Assembly (NCBI GenBank): GCA_003354225.1
Contig: PIVH01000208.1
Span: 1 to 7,015, forward strand
Origin: Globobulimina sp.
Taxonomy: Eukaryota > Foraminifera > Rotaliida
Length of the DNA stretch: 7,015 bases
Reading direction: 5' to 3'
The position numbers and the translations under genes were made by a program. Positions 6,898 through 7,015 of this stretch are shown here, in pieces (position 1 is the first letter of the stretch; every line of letters begins with the position of its first letter). The notes under the pieces are model-generated. The model was not told the origin of the DNA, ran no database searches, and was given only the letters and a program-made list of their open reading frames with translations.

Positions 6898-7015
6898 TTA
6901 ACAATCGAGATAATGTGCAGCCATTAATAATTCTACAACTTTGTTTGGTGGAATATGTTTTGAACCAAAATCGGGTGGATCATCTTTGGATTTATCATAT
7001 TTGTTTTTGAAATAA
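6898..7015 (-). CDS. ELOC: Elongin C, C-terminal end (partial)
   Basis: The minus-strand frame entering at the right edge encodes 38 residues and stops with TAA at 6900-6898. It begins YFKNKYDKSKDDPP, continues FGSKHIPPNKVVELL and ends MAAHYLDC. This matches the C-terminus of Elongin C, where a Y-F-x-x-K-Y strand is followed by a variable loop, I-x-P, and the helix x-x-x-E-L-L-M-A-A-x-x-L-D-C. Elongin C is a SKP1/BTB-fold adaptor that pairs with Elongin B in cullin-2/5 ubiquitin ligases and in the elongin transcription complex. The terminal helix forms much of the surface that holds BC-box partners. SKP1 paralogues do not end in L-D-C, so the call is fairly specific. The upstream exons lie outside the window. 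Confidence 0.85.
   Translation of the reverse strand, partial: YFKNKYDKSKDDPPDFGSKHIPPNKVVELLMAAHYLDC

Noticed and set aside
1-7015. CRISPR array, tRNA or rRNA genes, prokaryotic operon signals
   Set aside because: No regularly spaced repeats, no tRNA A/B boxes or rRNA-like segments were seen; introns and the gene set show a eukaryotic nuclear origin.

Overview
This is AT-rich nuclear DNA from a microbial eukaryote. The evidence is three short GT-AG introns (about 56-73 nt) inside otherwise continuous reading frames, AATAAA-type poly(A) signals, Kozak-like A at -3 of the start codons, and core eukaryotic genes (RPA2 and Elongin C). Several genes end in TAA and one in TGA, so the standard code fits. 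The gene set (sulfotransferase, ARSK-like sulfatase, DUF4419, RPA2, Elongin C) suits a protist or an early-diverging fungus or holozoan relative. I cannot name the lineage from the sequence alone.

Layout from left to right. (1) 1-261, plus strand: the 3' end of an unrecognised gene with a threefold C/D-S-L-F/Y-G motif. (2) 262-466: a T-rich gene-free stretch. (3) 467-745, minus strand: a short broken relic that reads like the fingers/palm region of a non-LTR reverse transcriptase. (4) 783-1662, plus strand: a PAPS-dependent sulfotransferase (Sulfotransfer_4 type) whose C-terminal membrane anchor sits on a small second exon. (5) 1663-1894: a convergent intergenic gap. (6) 1895-3723, minus strand: a secreted or lysosomal sulfatase resembling arylsulfatase K, in two exons. 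(7) 3724-3800: a 77-bp divergent promoter gap. (8) 3801-5108, plus strand: a DUF4419 protein, intronless. (9) 5109-5494: gene-poor, possibly with transposon debris, and a poly(A) signal near its end. (10) 5495-6759, minus strand: RPA2 (replication protein A 32-kDa subunit), two exons, with an unusually long Asn/Arg-rich linker. (11) 6760-6897: the RPA2 upstream region. (12) 6898-7015, minus strand: the last 38 codons of Elongin C.

The genes do not form an operon-like unit. The one functional pairing is the convergent sulfotransferase and sulfatase, which in principle add and remove sulfate esters; that they act on a common substrate is inference. RPA2 and Elongin C are housekeeping genes of DNA replication/repair and ubiquitin-ligase/transcription complexes. 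I see no convincing new biological system. The most useful observations are the RT relic antisense to the sulfotransferase 5' region, the recovered spliced gene models, an apparent Asp-to-Glu change at a sulfatase metal-ligand position, and the remodelled RPA2.
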